Shown in pieces: positions 33,953 through 45,942 of a stretch of 64,000 nucleotides of DNA (the first letter of the stretch is position 1; each line of letters opens with the position of its first letter). This stretch comes from Hirundichthys speculiger. Lineage: Eukaryota > Chordata > Actinopteri > Beloniformes > Exocoetidae. The notes beneath the pieces are model-generated. The model ran no database searches. It was given only the letters and a program-made list of their open reading frames with translations, and was not told where the DNA came from. The stretch spans positions 2,976,001 through 3,040,000 of the forward strand of contig JAGFBZ010000290.1 in the NCBI GenBank assembly GCA_018398805.1. Reading direction: 5' to 3'. Made by a program: the position numbers and the translations under genes.

Positions 33953-35302
33953 CCCTTTTTCAAGAAAGGTTTTTTCAAGAAAATATACAATTTTGATATT
34001 CAATATTTTAAAAGGCTATAACTTGAAAGCAGTTTGAGATAAAGGTATACTGTCAATGAGAAAATTGTTCAGTATGACTCAAAGTCTGTGATGGGAGTGA
34101 AATTAGTCAGCTAACTTCCATATTATAACGTCACAAGGTGCCAGCCATATTGGAAAATGTTCAATTTTTATATCAAGGTTTCAAAAGGCTATAACTTTAA
34201 AGTGATTTGAGATAAAGCCATATTGTAAATGAGAAATAGCTTCAGTATGAACCAAAACTTGGAATGGAAGTAGATTTGTCATCTAATTGTATTATTGTGA
34301 CATCACCTACCCAAACCTGCCTGGTAGTCCTCGTTTTCATATTTTTCCTCAAGCCCCATTCACAATGAAAGCTTCCATTTCAGGGACAATCACATCATAA
34401 AATCATGAAATCTGGAGTATGGTTTCAATATTCCCCTTTTAAAGAACTAGTGGCCATATCTGTTTGTTTTATTGGTGATGAGGTTCCAGAATTCATCATT
34501 TGGAAAAGGGATGAAATCAATGGGCTCAGAATTTGTCAGAATTTGTTCAGATCATCTCCACAATAACCAACAGGCTCATCAAAATTTAGGCTCCATTTTC
34601 GATACTCCTCTTCTCTCAAGAACTCTCAGCCACCACCATCATCTTCATCATCATCATCATCACCATGATTTCAGGCGCGCCATTAGCGGTGTGTTTTTTT
34701 TCCTCGCAGCTTCTCCCGCATTGCCAGGACAACCGCGGTTGTTTTCATCCCCGCTACATTTTTCCATATTTGCGGTGTTATGAGCTCCTCTGACATCTCG
34801 ACCTGCTTTGCAATTGCAGAATGTTTTCACTCCAGCCACGCTGAGGTGAAGCATCCACTATACTTTGTGGTGATTGTGGACTATGGCGCGCGGACTCGCC
34901 GTCACTACTACCGTCAGTTTCTGCTTCACTGGGCAACTGCATGTCTTCCTCCTCGGAATCGGAGTTAGCCAGAAACTGACAAAGTACTTTATGGACAGTA
35001 AACCGACGTCTTGACATCATGAGTAAATGAAAAAATACCCTTTTGCTCTGCTCTCGCGACACACAGCAATTCTACCACTGCTGCGCCACGCGTCTCTGTG
35101 TCGGAGGGTGTTTTTCAAACTCATTTTACGCTAAAACTTTTAATAGTGCCACCACCAAAAATGGTTCTCAGATTACAGGCACATATGTCCGCGATCTCCT
35201 GGTGAAAAGAAACAACAAGATTCGGCTTCACATTTAAAGATCCAGCCCGTTTTATTCAGCAATGTTGCTTGTTGCAATATTGCGACTTTGGCGCTTAAAG
35301 AG
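33953..35302 (-). mobile_element. Non-autonomous piggyBac-like element, copy 1 (no SINE)
   Basis: The left target is TTAA (33949-33952) and the right one is a decayed CTAA (35303-35306). The right tip, read inwards, CTCTTTAAGCGCCAAAGTCG, matches the tips of copy 2 at 60925 (CCCTCTAGGCGTCAGAGT / CCTTTTAAGTGCCAAAGT). The left half contains two related units, GCTATAACTTGAAAGCAGTT and GCTATAACTTTAAAGTGATT, about 175 bp apart. The right half has an antisense frame for a transposase N-terminus. At 1,350 bp it lacks the catalytic domain. It sits inside the Tigger DDE domain, so it is the younger element. Confidence 0.8.
34778..35062 (-). pseudogene. piggyBac-like transposase N-terminus remnant, copy 1
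   Basis: A 94-codon antisense frame contains MSRRRFTVHKVLCQFLANSD, then SEEEDMQLPSEAETDGSSDG and a serine-rich stretch. piggyBac-type transposases of the PGBD4 group begin with a short RRFT-type block followed by an acidic S/D/E-rich segment, which fits. Nothing of the DDD catalytic core follows; the frame dissolves near the middle of the element. The same remnant is present in copy 2 (61913-62365), so both derive from one deletion derivative. Confidence 0.65.
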
Positions 35303-35885
35303 CTAACATACCCATGATTAGCAGCATGGGGTGGTCAGGGGTGCAGTAAGTATACTTTATCAAGTGATCAAGGTACTCGGTCCTGGTATCTTGATTCTTC
35401 CATCCTGTTCTGGTAAAGGTACCCTTTGCTCCTGGAGGTGCATTGATCATGAAGCAGTCTTTAAACTTTTCTCTGGGAAAGACAAACATGGGAGGTGATG
35501 CATTCCCAGCAGCATTCACTGCACATACCAGAGTTACCATTTCTCCTCTCTTAGTTGATGTGATGAAACTAACTTGCTTTTTTCCTCCTTGTGTCACAAC
35601 CTGAAATAAACAAAGTTCAGAATCAATGGCATGTTCAATCTACTAGGCTCCTAGTCTCTGTTTTCAGATTATCCACTTTCCAGTGCAGGCAACAACATTA
35701 GAAATGGGCTGGTTATTATAACAAGCTACACATGTGACTCGTGTGTGTATCTTGTATCTCACCTGTTGAGGTCTTTGTACTGTATAGATACCTGTTTCAT
35801 CCACACTGAAAATCATGTGTGGGAGGAATTTATGTCTGTTAAAGATTAGGAGAAAGGGAAGAAATTGATAAGAATCCAAACTACA
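35303..35885 (-). pseudogene. Tigger/pogo-like transposase, 5' half (split copy)
   Basis: Minus-strand frames at 35295-35597 and 35664-35879 encode the first half of the DDE domain. One gives MIFSVDETGIYTVQRPQQV, in which VDET carries the first catalytic aspartate. The other gives QVSFITSTKRGEMVTLVCAV and NAAGNASPPMFVFPREKFKD, then HPMLLIMG, where the family usually has LLILDNH. The second aspartate position falls at the piggyBac insertion point. The N-terminal helix-turn-helix is missing; the homology stops near 35885, where another repeat end abuts. Confidence 0.85.
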
Positions 35886-35889
35886 TAAT

Positions 35890-36020
35890 CTTAGATAAGA
35901 TTGGAAAAACTTTTTTCATGCCTATAATTTTTGTCAGCCTGTCACATTGAAACATTCGGGGCTAGAGAAAAAAACATATGGGGCTGAAGCCCCGGATGCC
36001 CAGGCCAGGTGACGCCTCTG
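35890..36020 (-). mobile_element. DNA-transposon end (CAGAGGCGTCACCTGG-type)
   Basis: Read on the minus strand, a terminus CAGAGGCGTCACCTGGCCTG followed by GGCATCCGGGGCTTCAGCCC starts exactly where the hAT transposase frame at 36021 stops making sense. CAG-starting ends of this form are typical of hAT elements. The other end is not visible, so the fragment is truncated against the Tigger relic. Confidence 0.45.
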
Positions 36021-37567
36021 ACTGGTCCCATTTGTGCTTCATAGACTGCCTGGATCTTCAGCATTTGGAGACAGTCTTCATACACATAGTAGGTGTGAGG
36101 TAGTGGTCTCTTGTGATGCTGGTACCAACCATCACAGCTTATTGCAGCCTTTCTGACATGTTTAAGCTCTGACACTATATTTTTTTTCTCCACCATATAC
36201 CATGCAGGTATTAGTATGTTAGAGATTTTCTCTCTGGATGGTGGTATTTCGAGTTTAGAGCTTGTATCATCTCCCTGAGAGTATATAACAACAAAAAGTG
36301 GTCTGATTACTACAGTCTTACAGAAGTAAGACTTCTCAATGTAACCACACAATCTAATATTAAAATACTTATATGGATTCAGAAATGTACCAAAATTACG
36401 TCCTTTCAACAGTGGAAAATGCATGAGCATCGTTAACTACAAATCTTCTGACAGCACGATGACACTCAGTTCTCTCGGTGGTCATCCTCCCTGCTTTTGC
36501 CACCATGAAGGGAGTTACTGTCTGGCTTGTCTTGCCTGTTATAAATAGATAGGAAAACAAAACACAACACTTAACATTACTTACTGATTTACACCCATTT
36601 CATACTGTATTAAACCACTACAGATTAAACATGGCTGCCAAAAATGCCATAAAACCTATTGGCAATTTTTTTTCTGGGAATTCAACAATCCCGCCATTAA
36701 TGGGTTAATACAACATAACGTGACATAACGTTAGACAGACAGGGAAACCTCCAGTGCTTTTCTAAATGTCTTAAATAGACAACAGTTAACCTGCATGTAC
36801 ACAGACAAATTTATTTCAATTGATATTAACTCATGGCTGTAGTTAACAATGTTACTCATAACAGTTTAGGTTGCATAGTACTGTAGTTGCATGAAGATGT
36901 CACGTAGGGTGACTCGCGTCGTTAACATTGGCCAGTTAGCTAGGCTAATCACATGAACACAACACCGTAATATAAGGAAACCCATATAATTTGTCATTTC
37001 AAGCTACGTAGCTAGTAGTTAAAACACAGACGCTTTTGTAACATTAGTACTAACCTGGAAGGGCACCAGCGGCGGGCTTTAATGGAGTGGCTCTGGCTTC
37101 ATCCTGCACAGCCTGCAGTGGCGGGGAGCTTGGCGCTGCCGGTAGCGTTACAGGTTTTCTCAGCTTGTCAAACACAATACATTCCCTGAGATAAATGTCA
37201 TGTTTTAAGAGATGTTTTATCATGCCGGATGTGCTACCACCACTGCAAGTGATGATAGTGCTGCATTTTACACACTTTGAGTGTTGTTTGAACTTCTCAT
37301 AGTACAACCATGCTTTGTATGATTTCTGTCATGCTGTGCTGCTCATTGTACCGATGCTCGCTGAGAGACTGCCCTCAAGTCAGTGGGCATATCCACTTGC
37401 CTCACTCATGTAGCTGTATGTAACGTCACCACACAGTCAAATGAAACAGCTGCCAACAATTTAGTACTGATAGCGGGAACCGTTGGTCAAAATGTGATGG
37501 GACCGATTCCGGAGCCGCAGGTTTAGACCCGGTTCCAAAAAAGAACCGGATCCGGGTCCGAACTCTA
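36021..37567 (-). pseudogene. ZBED-like hAT transposase relic, 5' part
   Basis: The minus strand starts at 37567 with TAGAGTTCGGACCCGGATCC, a plausible hAT tip. A BED finger lies at 37050-37320: WLYYEKFKQHSKCVKCSTII then GMIKHLLKHD, with both CxxC and HxxxH intact. After an intron-like gap come TPFMVAKAGRMTTERTECHR and AVRRFVVNDAHAFSTVE (36430-36535). Then come LNPYKYFNIRLC, PSREKISNILIPAWYMVEKK and VRKAAISCDGW, ending in LKIQAVYEAQMGPV (36021). This order matches ZBED1/ZBED6-type hAT transposases. A frameshift near 36410 breaks the reading frame, and the C-terminal catalytic and dimerisation half is absent. Confidence 0.82.
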
Positions 37568-39074
37568 ATATGTATCACAAGTAATTTGCTTCAATAATAA
37601 ATGCTCTGATAGTATTTTTTGATTGTGTGCATAGTTTGTGATTATGCATTTTCAAGGGAGATGTCTACAGTAAATCAGTCTTGGACTCTCACTGGCTGAA
37701 GCTAAAATGAGGAGTTACTCAGCAGCTTCAGATATTGAGCATTTCAGGGTTAAGATAAGCATACTTAAAAAAGGGAGAAGCAAGTTGTTTAGACGTTATG
37801 ACTGAGCACTAACTGATAATTAACAACCACACAACAAGTTGCTACTGACGAGTTGGCAACTTCAGCAACTAAAATAATTGAACTTAAATAAACAAAATAA
37901 AATTTTAAGATATTGAAATGTACTAAATTAGTCAAATGTATTAGTCAACCGAAGTCCCAGACATTAATCTGTATTATATTAAATTTAAAGAAAAAAAAAT
38001 CATCAAGCCCCACATGAAATCCTCAACTGCCAATTTCTTCTCACTTCTCCCATCAAGACAATACAGACTTCAATTGAAATTAAAACTGTTCTAGATTAGG
38101 ATCAGCAAACCAATGTGACAAGGAAATGAGCCAGGGGAGGACGGTGGTTGGAGGGCTGTCATACATCTGCAGTACACACTACTTACTAACAACTCAAGGA
38201 TTGCCGGTACTTTATTACCAACATATAAGATAACATATAATGACAGTAAGAACTTTATCTACAGTAGCTGTCTTCTTTAAGTAGAACATTGTTTTATACA
38301 TGATCTAGAATGTGGTGGTGAGTTTCATCCAAAACCTAGTAGCTACTATTCTTTCTGTATCATTTATTTCATACAAAAAGATTGTCTCACTACATTTAAT
38401 GTGGATTTGAAATGACATCCATAGAAGGTAACTGTGTGTTTTGGTGTGTGTTGGTGTGTGTTGGTGCCTTCCCTCAGCCACCCTGTCCTTATTGTATCAC
38501 GACGGCTGCTACCTCCAGAATGGAACTCCTTATTTTCTCATTACAGCTGACAGGCTCAGCCAAGAGGCTGCTATTTTTAAAAAGGAGTGGGTGACAGTGT
38601 GAGCTAATAAATGAGTGCACTCACAAACACATGGATGCATTTGCTTGCATTCACATGCACAGAAACATCCAAGCAAATTCCTTTTAACTCAGTTATGCAA
38701 GAACAGACCTGTTCTCAAAGGCACCTGTAACATTTGTATTGCCACTCACATTTATGCTTTATGTCATTGACATTTCAATACACAGATTTTCTGTCTCTGT
38801 GGATATTGTGTTGAATTAAACACCATATTTAATTCCCTTCAAAGTTGTCTGTATTATCCATTGACACCTGCAGGCAGGTAAAAATCATTTCTGATTTCAT
38901 GTAGTTAAAGATGTCACTGCTTCCGTTTTTGTTCATAAAAGGAGAGAGACAGAAATTAATAAAGGAGAGTGACAGAGAGGCAGGTTAAGAGTAGGAGACT
39001 GAAAAGTCTCATAATTTTTTAAGTTATCTTCTTGTTCTGTCTTTCCTCCTCCCACATTTTTTTTGTTTTTTAAT
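37568..39074. other. Unassigned DNA, few repeats
   Basis: No gene or transposon recognised. The stretch 38450-38600 is compositionally complex (TATTGTATCACGACGGCTGC and TTTTCTCATTACAGCTGACA) and could be conserved non-coding DNA, but this cannot be shown from one sequence. Confidence 0.4.
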
Positions 39075-39777
39075 TCGTGTAGAGAACAGCTCTCCAAAGT
39101 GCCAGACGCCATTGACTGTGAGCACTTGCCAACTCAAGTTGGTTGCGACGCTAAACTGCAGTCAGGTCGAGACCATGATGAAGACGACAAGCATGCAGAT
39201 GAGCTTCCCTGAGATGGTTTCTGACAGTTTGTGCAGAAATTCTTTGGTTATGCAAACTGATTGTCGCAACAGCTGCCCGAGCTGGTCTCAGACAATCTTG
39301 GAGGTGAAGATGCTGGATGGGGAGGTCCTGAACTGGTGTGGTTACACATGGTCTGCGGTTGTGAGGCTGGCTGGATGTACTGCCAAATTCTTTGAAACAC
39401 CTTTGGAGACAGCTTATGGTAGAGAAATGAACATTCAATTCAACAGCTACAACAGCTCTGATGGACATTTCTGCAGGCAGCATGCCAATTGCACACTCCT
39501 CTACTCTGTGGTATTGTGCTGTGTGATAAAACTGCACATTATAGAGTTGTTTTTTATTGTGTCCAGCCAATTATCATGCTGTCTAATCAGCATCATGATA
39601 TGCCACACCTGTGAGGTGGAGGAAAAGTGCTCACTAACACAGATTTAGATTTGTGACCAATATTTGAGAGAAAAGGGCATTTCGTGTACATAGAAAAAGT
39701 CTTAAATCTTTGAATTTAGTTCATGAAAAATTGGGTTCAACAACAAAAATGTTTTGTTTACGTTTTTGTTCAGTGTA
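39075..39777 (-). mobile_element. Tc1-like transposon, 5' half
   Basis: Read on the minus strand, the terminus CACTGAACAAAAACGTAAAC lies next to TA at 39777/39778, followed by the typical leader (TAGAAAAAG..TATGTACACGAAATG in reverse). It contains the start of a transposase gene and stops near 39075 in the middle of the catalytic domain, so the 3' half and second terminus are deleted. The terminus matches the abundant teleost Tc1 group that begins CACTGAACAAAAATATAAAC. Confidence 0.8.
39151..39570 (-). pseudogene. Tc1-like transposase, N-terminal DNA-binding domain
   Basis: A 139-codon open frame with the paired-type helix-turn-helix of fish Tc1 transposases: ECAIGMLPAEMSIRAVVAVE, LNVHFSTISCLQRCFKEFGS, TSSQPHNRRPCVTTPVQDL, then RISAQTVRNHLREAHLHACR and GLDLTAV. 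It ends at an in-frame TAG where the family normally continues with RRRNR. After the stop the homologous frame carries on for about 25 codons and then the element ends before the catalytic DDE residues. The antisense 178-codon frame at 39112-39648 is a shadow of this gene. Confidence 0.85.
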
Positions 39778-40239
39778 TATAAATATATACTCCCTGTTAT
39801 TAAAGTGAACTACACAGTGGCCAATATCTTAATTTTTCTGCCCTTTTTGTTCAACTCTTCTTTTTTCACACCTCTCCCTGTGGTTGCTATTTTAGCTATA
39901 GATTGTCTGTTGGGTTGGTGTTGTAGTCTAATTGGAGTCTCCCACAGATATCCGTCCAGTGCATGGGTATTGACCAGTAGGGTCAAAAGCATCAGCTATT
40001 GTGCTGCTAAATGCCTAATTTATATCCCACCTCTAAATGCAGAGCAGCTAGGCGGATCAGGCTGCAAAGTGTCCACCAGCACTAATAATTGCCTCAGGGT
40101 TGTATAATAAACAAGATTTTTCTTTCTTTTTTTTGGCACAAAATGTTTCCAAGTATGTTTTTCAAATGCTTGTTTTTAAATGTTCATTAATTATGTGAAG
40201 TAAAAAATCGTGAATCACCTTATCTGCTTGATTCTCCAA
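39778..40239. other. Unassigned DNA
   Basis: No recognised feature. Confidence 0.35.
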
Positions 40240-40490
40240 GTCTTTGTTATTGAAGCTCTGACACTGAGACATTGTGTGGGGCATCTGTAATATGTTGTGG
40301 TTCAGTGCTCTGGCTCCCTGTCGAGCGCCGCTCTCTCTTTGTTAGAGTGACATTAAAACTGGCCGCTTATCCCTTGATCACAGCTAGCTTCATTTGTCTC
40401 AATTAGCTTTGACAGATTTAGCTTTTCTTGTGTCCACTTCAATTAGCTGGCCTTGCATTGCTCATGCATTTACGTCAGCGATGGCATGTC
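40240..40490. other. Candidate conserved non-coding element
   Basis: A high-complexity, repeat-free stretch with balanced composition inside AT-rich surroundings. It contains two CAATTAGCT boxes (40399 and 40439 regions), which resemble homeodomain sites, and a CTTTGACA/CTTTGTTAG type of motif. This composition resembles vertebrate developmental enhancers, but conservation cannot be judged here. No open frame or splice signals. Confidence 0.25.
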
Positions 40491-43400
40491 TGTGTGGAGG
40501 TTAGCATGTGAATGTGGGCAGAAATATGTATACAAAAGCAAAGGAGAACTGTTTTTTTCAGTCTTTTTTTCTCCACTAACATTAAACGTAGATACCCCTA
40601 AAATGTGTACAGTTAATTAGCAACCAATGGCAATGCAAATCAACCTTCACATCTTTCATTCAATGACCTATGAACATTCATCAAGCTTGCATTTCTACTA
40701 AACTGAATTAAAAAATGGTGGAATATGATGCTAAAGTTCAATAATTGTTTATGCAAAATATAAGTAAACATATTAGGATAAATCTGGTACATTGTCAAAG
40801 TCAAGGGCTAACATGGCAACTTCTTTTGACTTTTTCCCAAAAAGTGGATTCTTGATTGATATTCCAGATATTGATTTACATACCCTTCCTGACACAACCA
40901 TTCCGTTTTTTTTCCCCTTTGGTTGAGACTTTATAGACTTTTTTTTTTTTTACATACATTAATAGCTATTTGACATGATAAAGAACAGAGGAAAACCCAC
41001 AAAGCATAATGTAGCCTGTAAAAATAGAACTGGATCCATGAAAGTTCCAAAGCCATTAAGACTATAGACTAACATATTCATACTTTCTTACTAAAGAATC
41101 ACAAAAGAAGTGAAGACTGATGGTATAGACACAAATACTTGTCATACATCTCCAGGCCAAACTGTCAGCTTTGAAATCAAGAAGACATACAAAATGTGCA
41201 GAAACTTATGAAAATTGTTTAAGAAAAACACACACGCACACACACACACAAGAAAACTTTAGTTTGCCTTAAGTCAGAAACAATAAAGACTACAAAAATA
41301 GCACAGTTGTGCAGGCTGTGCTCTTGGCAACAATCAAAAAACTATGTATAAGTGATTTTGTATGTGTAGTTATATGTGTTGCCTGATTAAGTGAAGTGTC
41401 TGCCACTCCATGAGCAGTTTCAATGGGCTTTGTGTGTAGATAGTATAAAACTGTATCATCTATATGAAAGTGATTTTCTGTCTTATTAAAATTTTTTGCT
41501 ATAGCAAACTGTAAGAAGGTTATGACTTAAAAATATGACTTAAATGCAAAAGTCAGTCTTCATTTAAATTAGACAGTTTTTGGAAAACCTACTACTTAAA
41601 AGGTTATGCGTGCATAAAAAGAAGGAGAAAGATGCTGAATGCTTTGTCCTGTGTCAGAAACAGGCTGAACACACCATATGCTCTCTTGTCAACAGCATCA
41701 TTTTGGTTTCACACCTCTCACATTGTGCTTTTGTTACTGGGTGAGATGCTCTTTCCAAGGTGTTACTCTAAAGTGTGACTACTACCTTTGCTGTAAACAC
41801 CAGTAAGATACATTTCAAACTTGTGTTTTCGATTCATACTTTTTAAATGCGGATGATTATTAAGGGTTGCTGTTGGCCCTGGCAGAGTATCGATCTCTTG
41901 TGATGTTTAATTTATCAGCTTTATTTGTTTCATAGCACCCTATCTTTGATGATTATGGGTTATGTGAACCATTATTAAACCCTCTCTTGGCTCCTCACTC
42001 ACTCACTTCTTACTCACAACAGAAATGTTTATTAATAGCTTACTAAATACTGACAGCCCTGTCTGTAGTGTTAAATTTTGCCAGTCACTCCTCATTTTGT
42101 TTACGATGTTGGTACACTTGTTTGGAGTCAAATATTTTTTGAATTCCTGCATAATGTTCAATAAACTTCAATTGTGCTATTTCACATTGAATTTCCTCTT
42201 CTGATCTTGACTGTAGTCGATACTTTTTTGATTTAGTTCTGATAAAGGTTGATTATTTCTGTTCTGATAGTTTTGATAAGTCAAGATAGCAAACTGAAAT
42301 ACAAATGAATACAAGTGCGGTTTACAATGGAGACACTGACTGGTCCCTTCCCTGTCGCAGCAGTGGGAAGATCAAAGCAGCAAGGCTTCACATACCCCGG
42401 GGAAGATGTTCCACTAAGCAACAGAAGTTTCTGGAACACAGTGATCAATTTTTGGACTGACAATGCAAACAAGTACAATACTGGTACAAAAGGTGGTACT
42501 CTGTTAAATAGCCTTAGGTCCCGATTGAGTGTCCCAGATTTTGAAAGGCTCCTTTGCCTATTCTGAGACCATGTCACTCTCTGGGTGCCTCAGCCTCTGG
42601 TTTCCCTTTTCTTCATCCCTCCTTCTGTTTCCTCTGACAAGTCGTGGGGAGGCAGCATTCCCTTTTGTTCTGCTGGACCTCCTACTGGATTTACTCCCAA
42701 GACGTTACCATGGAAACTACAAGACACTTTATCACCTCAGGTAGAAGTTTCTCAGCATGTTTGTGAGTGTGCATGTTTCTGGGTGTGCACGCGTGCAACT
42801 TTGAATGCGTGTGAGCCAACCCTTACACCCCCACCCCTGCCTCAGCTCATTCAGTCCCACCCTTGAGAAAGATGCAGGAACATAAATAAAAAAAAAAGGA
42901 AAGATACAGACACCCACTATCAACCAGTAATATTTATTTTTGCTGATGCTGAAGATGCTGAAAAAAAAGCTCTGGGAAGGAGCATATAAGGGTGACAAAT
43001 AAGGACTTTCCTTTGTCTGGAAAAGTTACCATGGTAACAGAGGTATAGCAGATATGATTTTTTTTTTTTTACTTGACTTGACTTTTGTATCATAATCGTA
43101 TGTCAGATTATAAACAGGCAGCTCCAGACATTCAGGTGTACATGCAGACAGTACATACAGAGGAAACAAGATATTTCTCCAGGTAAAATGTCAGCATGAC
43201 AAGGTAAAAAAGAGGGCAGAAAAAGGATCATGGAGAAAACAAATGAAGCAACTAGATCACAGTGAGCATAAACAGCTCCTTTTTTGGAAAGGAAACCTGA
43301 CTGTGTGTTATGTGGCTGCACTATCTGAGAAGTGAGCACCTAAGACTGGGCAGATCTCACGTGAGATCAGTGAAGCACAACTGCTTTTTCAGAGCAATGG

Positions 43401-44919
43401 GGCATGGGATTAAAGGCTGACCCGGAGTCAGCTGGTATGGGTCTGGCTGTCTTCTGGGCGCATTATGGATGAGGCCAACTAAATGAGACAGAGAGGGTGG
43501 TGATTATGACAGACAGGAGGCAGACAGGCCCTACCACAACTGCTGTGCCTTTGTTCTTTGCTGTCTGAATAACTAAGACAAGTGGAAGCCAAAAACATAA
43601 TGACATGGACCTAGCATCTGTGATGTTTCTCAAATTTTTGTGTGAAGAGATGCTTTGAAGCCTCACTGCCCTCTTGGCAATTGTAAAAAGCCAGAAAATC
43701 TGAATCTGGTCAGTGTGTGGAGCAGCCGAAGGGGAACAGCTGTAGGTAAACCAAGCAGCATTCACTGAGCTAACAACCCAGAAAAAACACACACTTTCTG
43801 TAAAACTTATTATCTCCCTAGTAGAAGAAAAAAAAAAAAACAGCCATAGCCTACTGTAGACCATGATTTAGCTAATGGCAGAAAATATGGAGTAAGCTGG
43901 GTGGGAAAAAATATGCACCAGTTCAAAAGAGCTGGCTAAAACTGAAAACAAACCAGAAGTGGTTAATGACATCATTTTTAACCAATCCCATCTGAGGCTA
44001 CATCATTATGAGACAAATTAACTACAGCTCTGATGCAAAACTACATCAGGACCTCATATCTGCATCTAGTGCCAGATGGTGCGGGTTTTTTATTAAACTT
44101 GGACAATGATGTTGAAAATATACAATAAACAAAAGAAAATAAATGTAGATGAAGCTGATAACATAAAAACATACAAGACACACAAACAGTAAGCAAACAA
44201 CAGTATGCTGTAATCGATTTACAGAATAAAATGTGAAATACTATCTAGAGAAAGAATAAATTATATATATATTAAAATGGAGAGAATTGGGTTGTCTCCT
44301 GGATTTGCTGGTTTAGAGAAGCAAGGTGTGAGGTTGGTGTTCCAGTTAAAGAACACAGATACAGATGTCCAGCTTAAGGTTGGTTTATTAACTGTGGTCT
44401 GCAATACCAATACAAAATAACAATTAGTATAACAAACACCATACATGAACACAAAAATTACACGATAACCAAGGTTGCAAAGGACTGTGTACAAAACTCA
44501 AGGATATAACATGAATCGCACAACGTAAGCAAATCACAACACACGAGGCACACAGACAGCATGACTTAACTTAGCAACACACTAGCTTACATGTAACACA
44601 ATGTTAACATCCAACTTAAACAGCACAACATTATTAGGCTCACCTTCTGGCATCTACACACAGCAACAAACCAGTGTGGTAAAGATAAATGTTGAGGAAT
44701 GCAAGGAAAATAGGAGCTACACGCCACTGTGTCAGGAGGAAAAAACATCCACAGTACGGCCGTCGCACATGCAGGTGTGTTACATTGAAAAACGTCGGAA
44801 CGGCTGCGGTGCATTCAAGAGCGTTGGACATGTGAAAACTTACAAATAAACAAGCTGTTACTAAATAAAACTCAGTTCAGCAACAATCAACAATACATAA
44901 ACAGTGTTGGCTTTCTAAC

Positions 44920-44920
<1 letters not shown>
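40491..44920. other. Unassigned DNA, low repeat content
   Basis: No gene recognised. Contains a CA microsatellite at 41229-41250 and T-runs at 40940 and 43060. The 133-codon antisense frame at 43463-43864 and the frames at 42281-42744 show no protein family features and have no splice context, so I treat them as chance. Confidence 0.4.

Positions 44921-44975
<55 letters not shown>
44921..44975. repeat. (TA)n microsatellite
   Basis: A nearly pure TA/CATA run of about 27 units. Confidence 0.95.
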
Positions 44976-44979
<4 letters not shown>

Positions 44980-45153
44980 GACAAAAATATATGTATAAAA
45001 GACAAAAAAAAAGTGTGCCAAAACAATGTGTGGCAAGTACTTATAGTGGTATGATGTGTATTGAATTATCTGAGATTCCCTGTGGTGTGTCTTGTTTGAT
45101 CATTATTCAAAAAGGTAGACAGTGGTGACAGTGCCACAGTGACATTTCATTAT

Positions 45154-45279
45154 CCATCCATCCATTATCTATACCCGTTTCATCCTTGAAGGGTCACAGG
45201 GATCTGCTGGAGCCTATCCCAGCCGTCTACGGGCTAAAAAGGCAGGGGTACACCCTGGACAGGTCGCCAGTCCATCGCA
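45154..45279 (-). mobile_element. Short SINE with 13-bp target duplication
   Basis: A 126-bp antisense insertion. It begins (plus strand) CCATCCATCCATTATCTATA and ends CAGGTCGCCAGTCCATCGCA. The 13-mer GACATTTCATTAT lies on both sides (45141-45153 and 45280-45292). The sequence is the 3' part of the full SINE at 61141-61499. Its 5' end coincides, to within a base or two, with that of the copy at 51481, which suggests a shared short source or a preferred truncation point. Confidence 0.88.
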
Positions 45280-45292
45280 GACATTTCATTAT

Positions 45293-45942
45293 ATAAATAC
45301 AAATATATACAGTATATAGTAACTTTACAACAGATATTGTTACAGGAGTATTGGTAAGAATCACTGATAAGTAAAACAGGGAGGTCAATTATGTATGTTT
45401 TCTGAATGTACTGAGGCTGAGGAGGGCCTCAGCAGCTTGCTTAGGTTTACCATTATCCCTTAAATTTCCTCAAGCTTTATGCAATTGATTGAATGGGGTA
45501 GCAGCTTGTTGGACCAGAGATGAACAGGTTATTCTGGTTTTGGAGCTGCATACTTTACAGGTAAGGGTACCATCAGCAGGATTAGTGTTTAAAGATCTCA
45601 CGTTATGCTTTGGCTAATTTTTGTCAAGTGACCCGGAGGAAGTTGGAATCATCTCAGCTCTGTTGATGAGATCTTTTTCTAAGGCTGAGCTATGAAGAAC
45701 AGAAAATGTGGCATCTGGGTGATTGAAGAAGGCAAATTATGATTTGATTATGATCAAAGTGTAGTGGAATAATAGACATGTCCTCTCTAATCAATGCAAT
45801 GTGTGATTCCAATCAATAAACAGAAACAAGATGACCTGGTTGATTTTGTAATGTAGTGAAGTAGTGAATCAATGTTAGGTCAGTAGGAGAGCGGGTGAGC
45901 TGCTGTGAGTGAGCTGCTGTGAGTGAAATGGAAACAATGGCT
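45293..45942. other. Unassigned DNA
   Basis: No recognised feature. A short direct repeat (GTGAGCTGCTGTGA twice) lies at 45895-45925. Confidence 0.35.

Noticed and set aside
39112..39648. 178-codon plus-strand open frame
   Set aside because: It is the opposite strand of the Tc1-like transposase coding region; the homology is on the minus strand.
42281..42744. Overlapping frames on both strands suggesting an exon
   Set aside because: Neither strand gives a known domain or good splice boundaries; left as unassigned.
43463..43864. 133-codon antisense open frame
   Set aside because: Contains FFFFSS runs from a poly-A tract and no recognisable domain; treated as chance.
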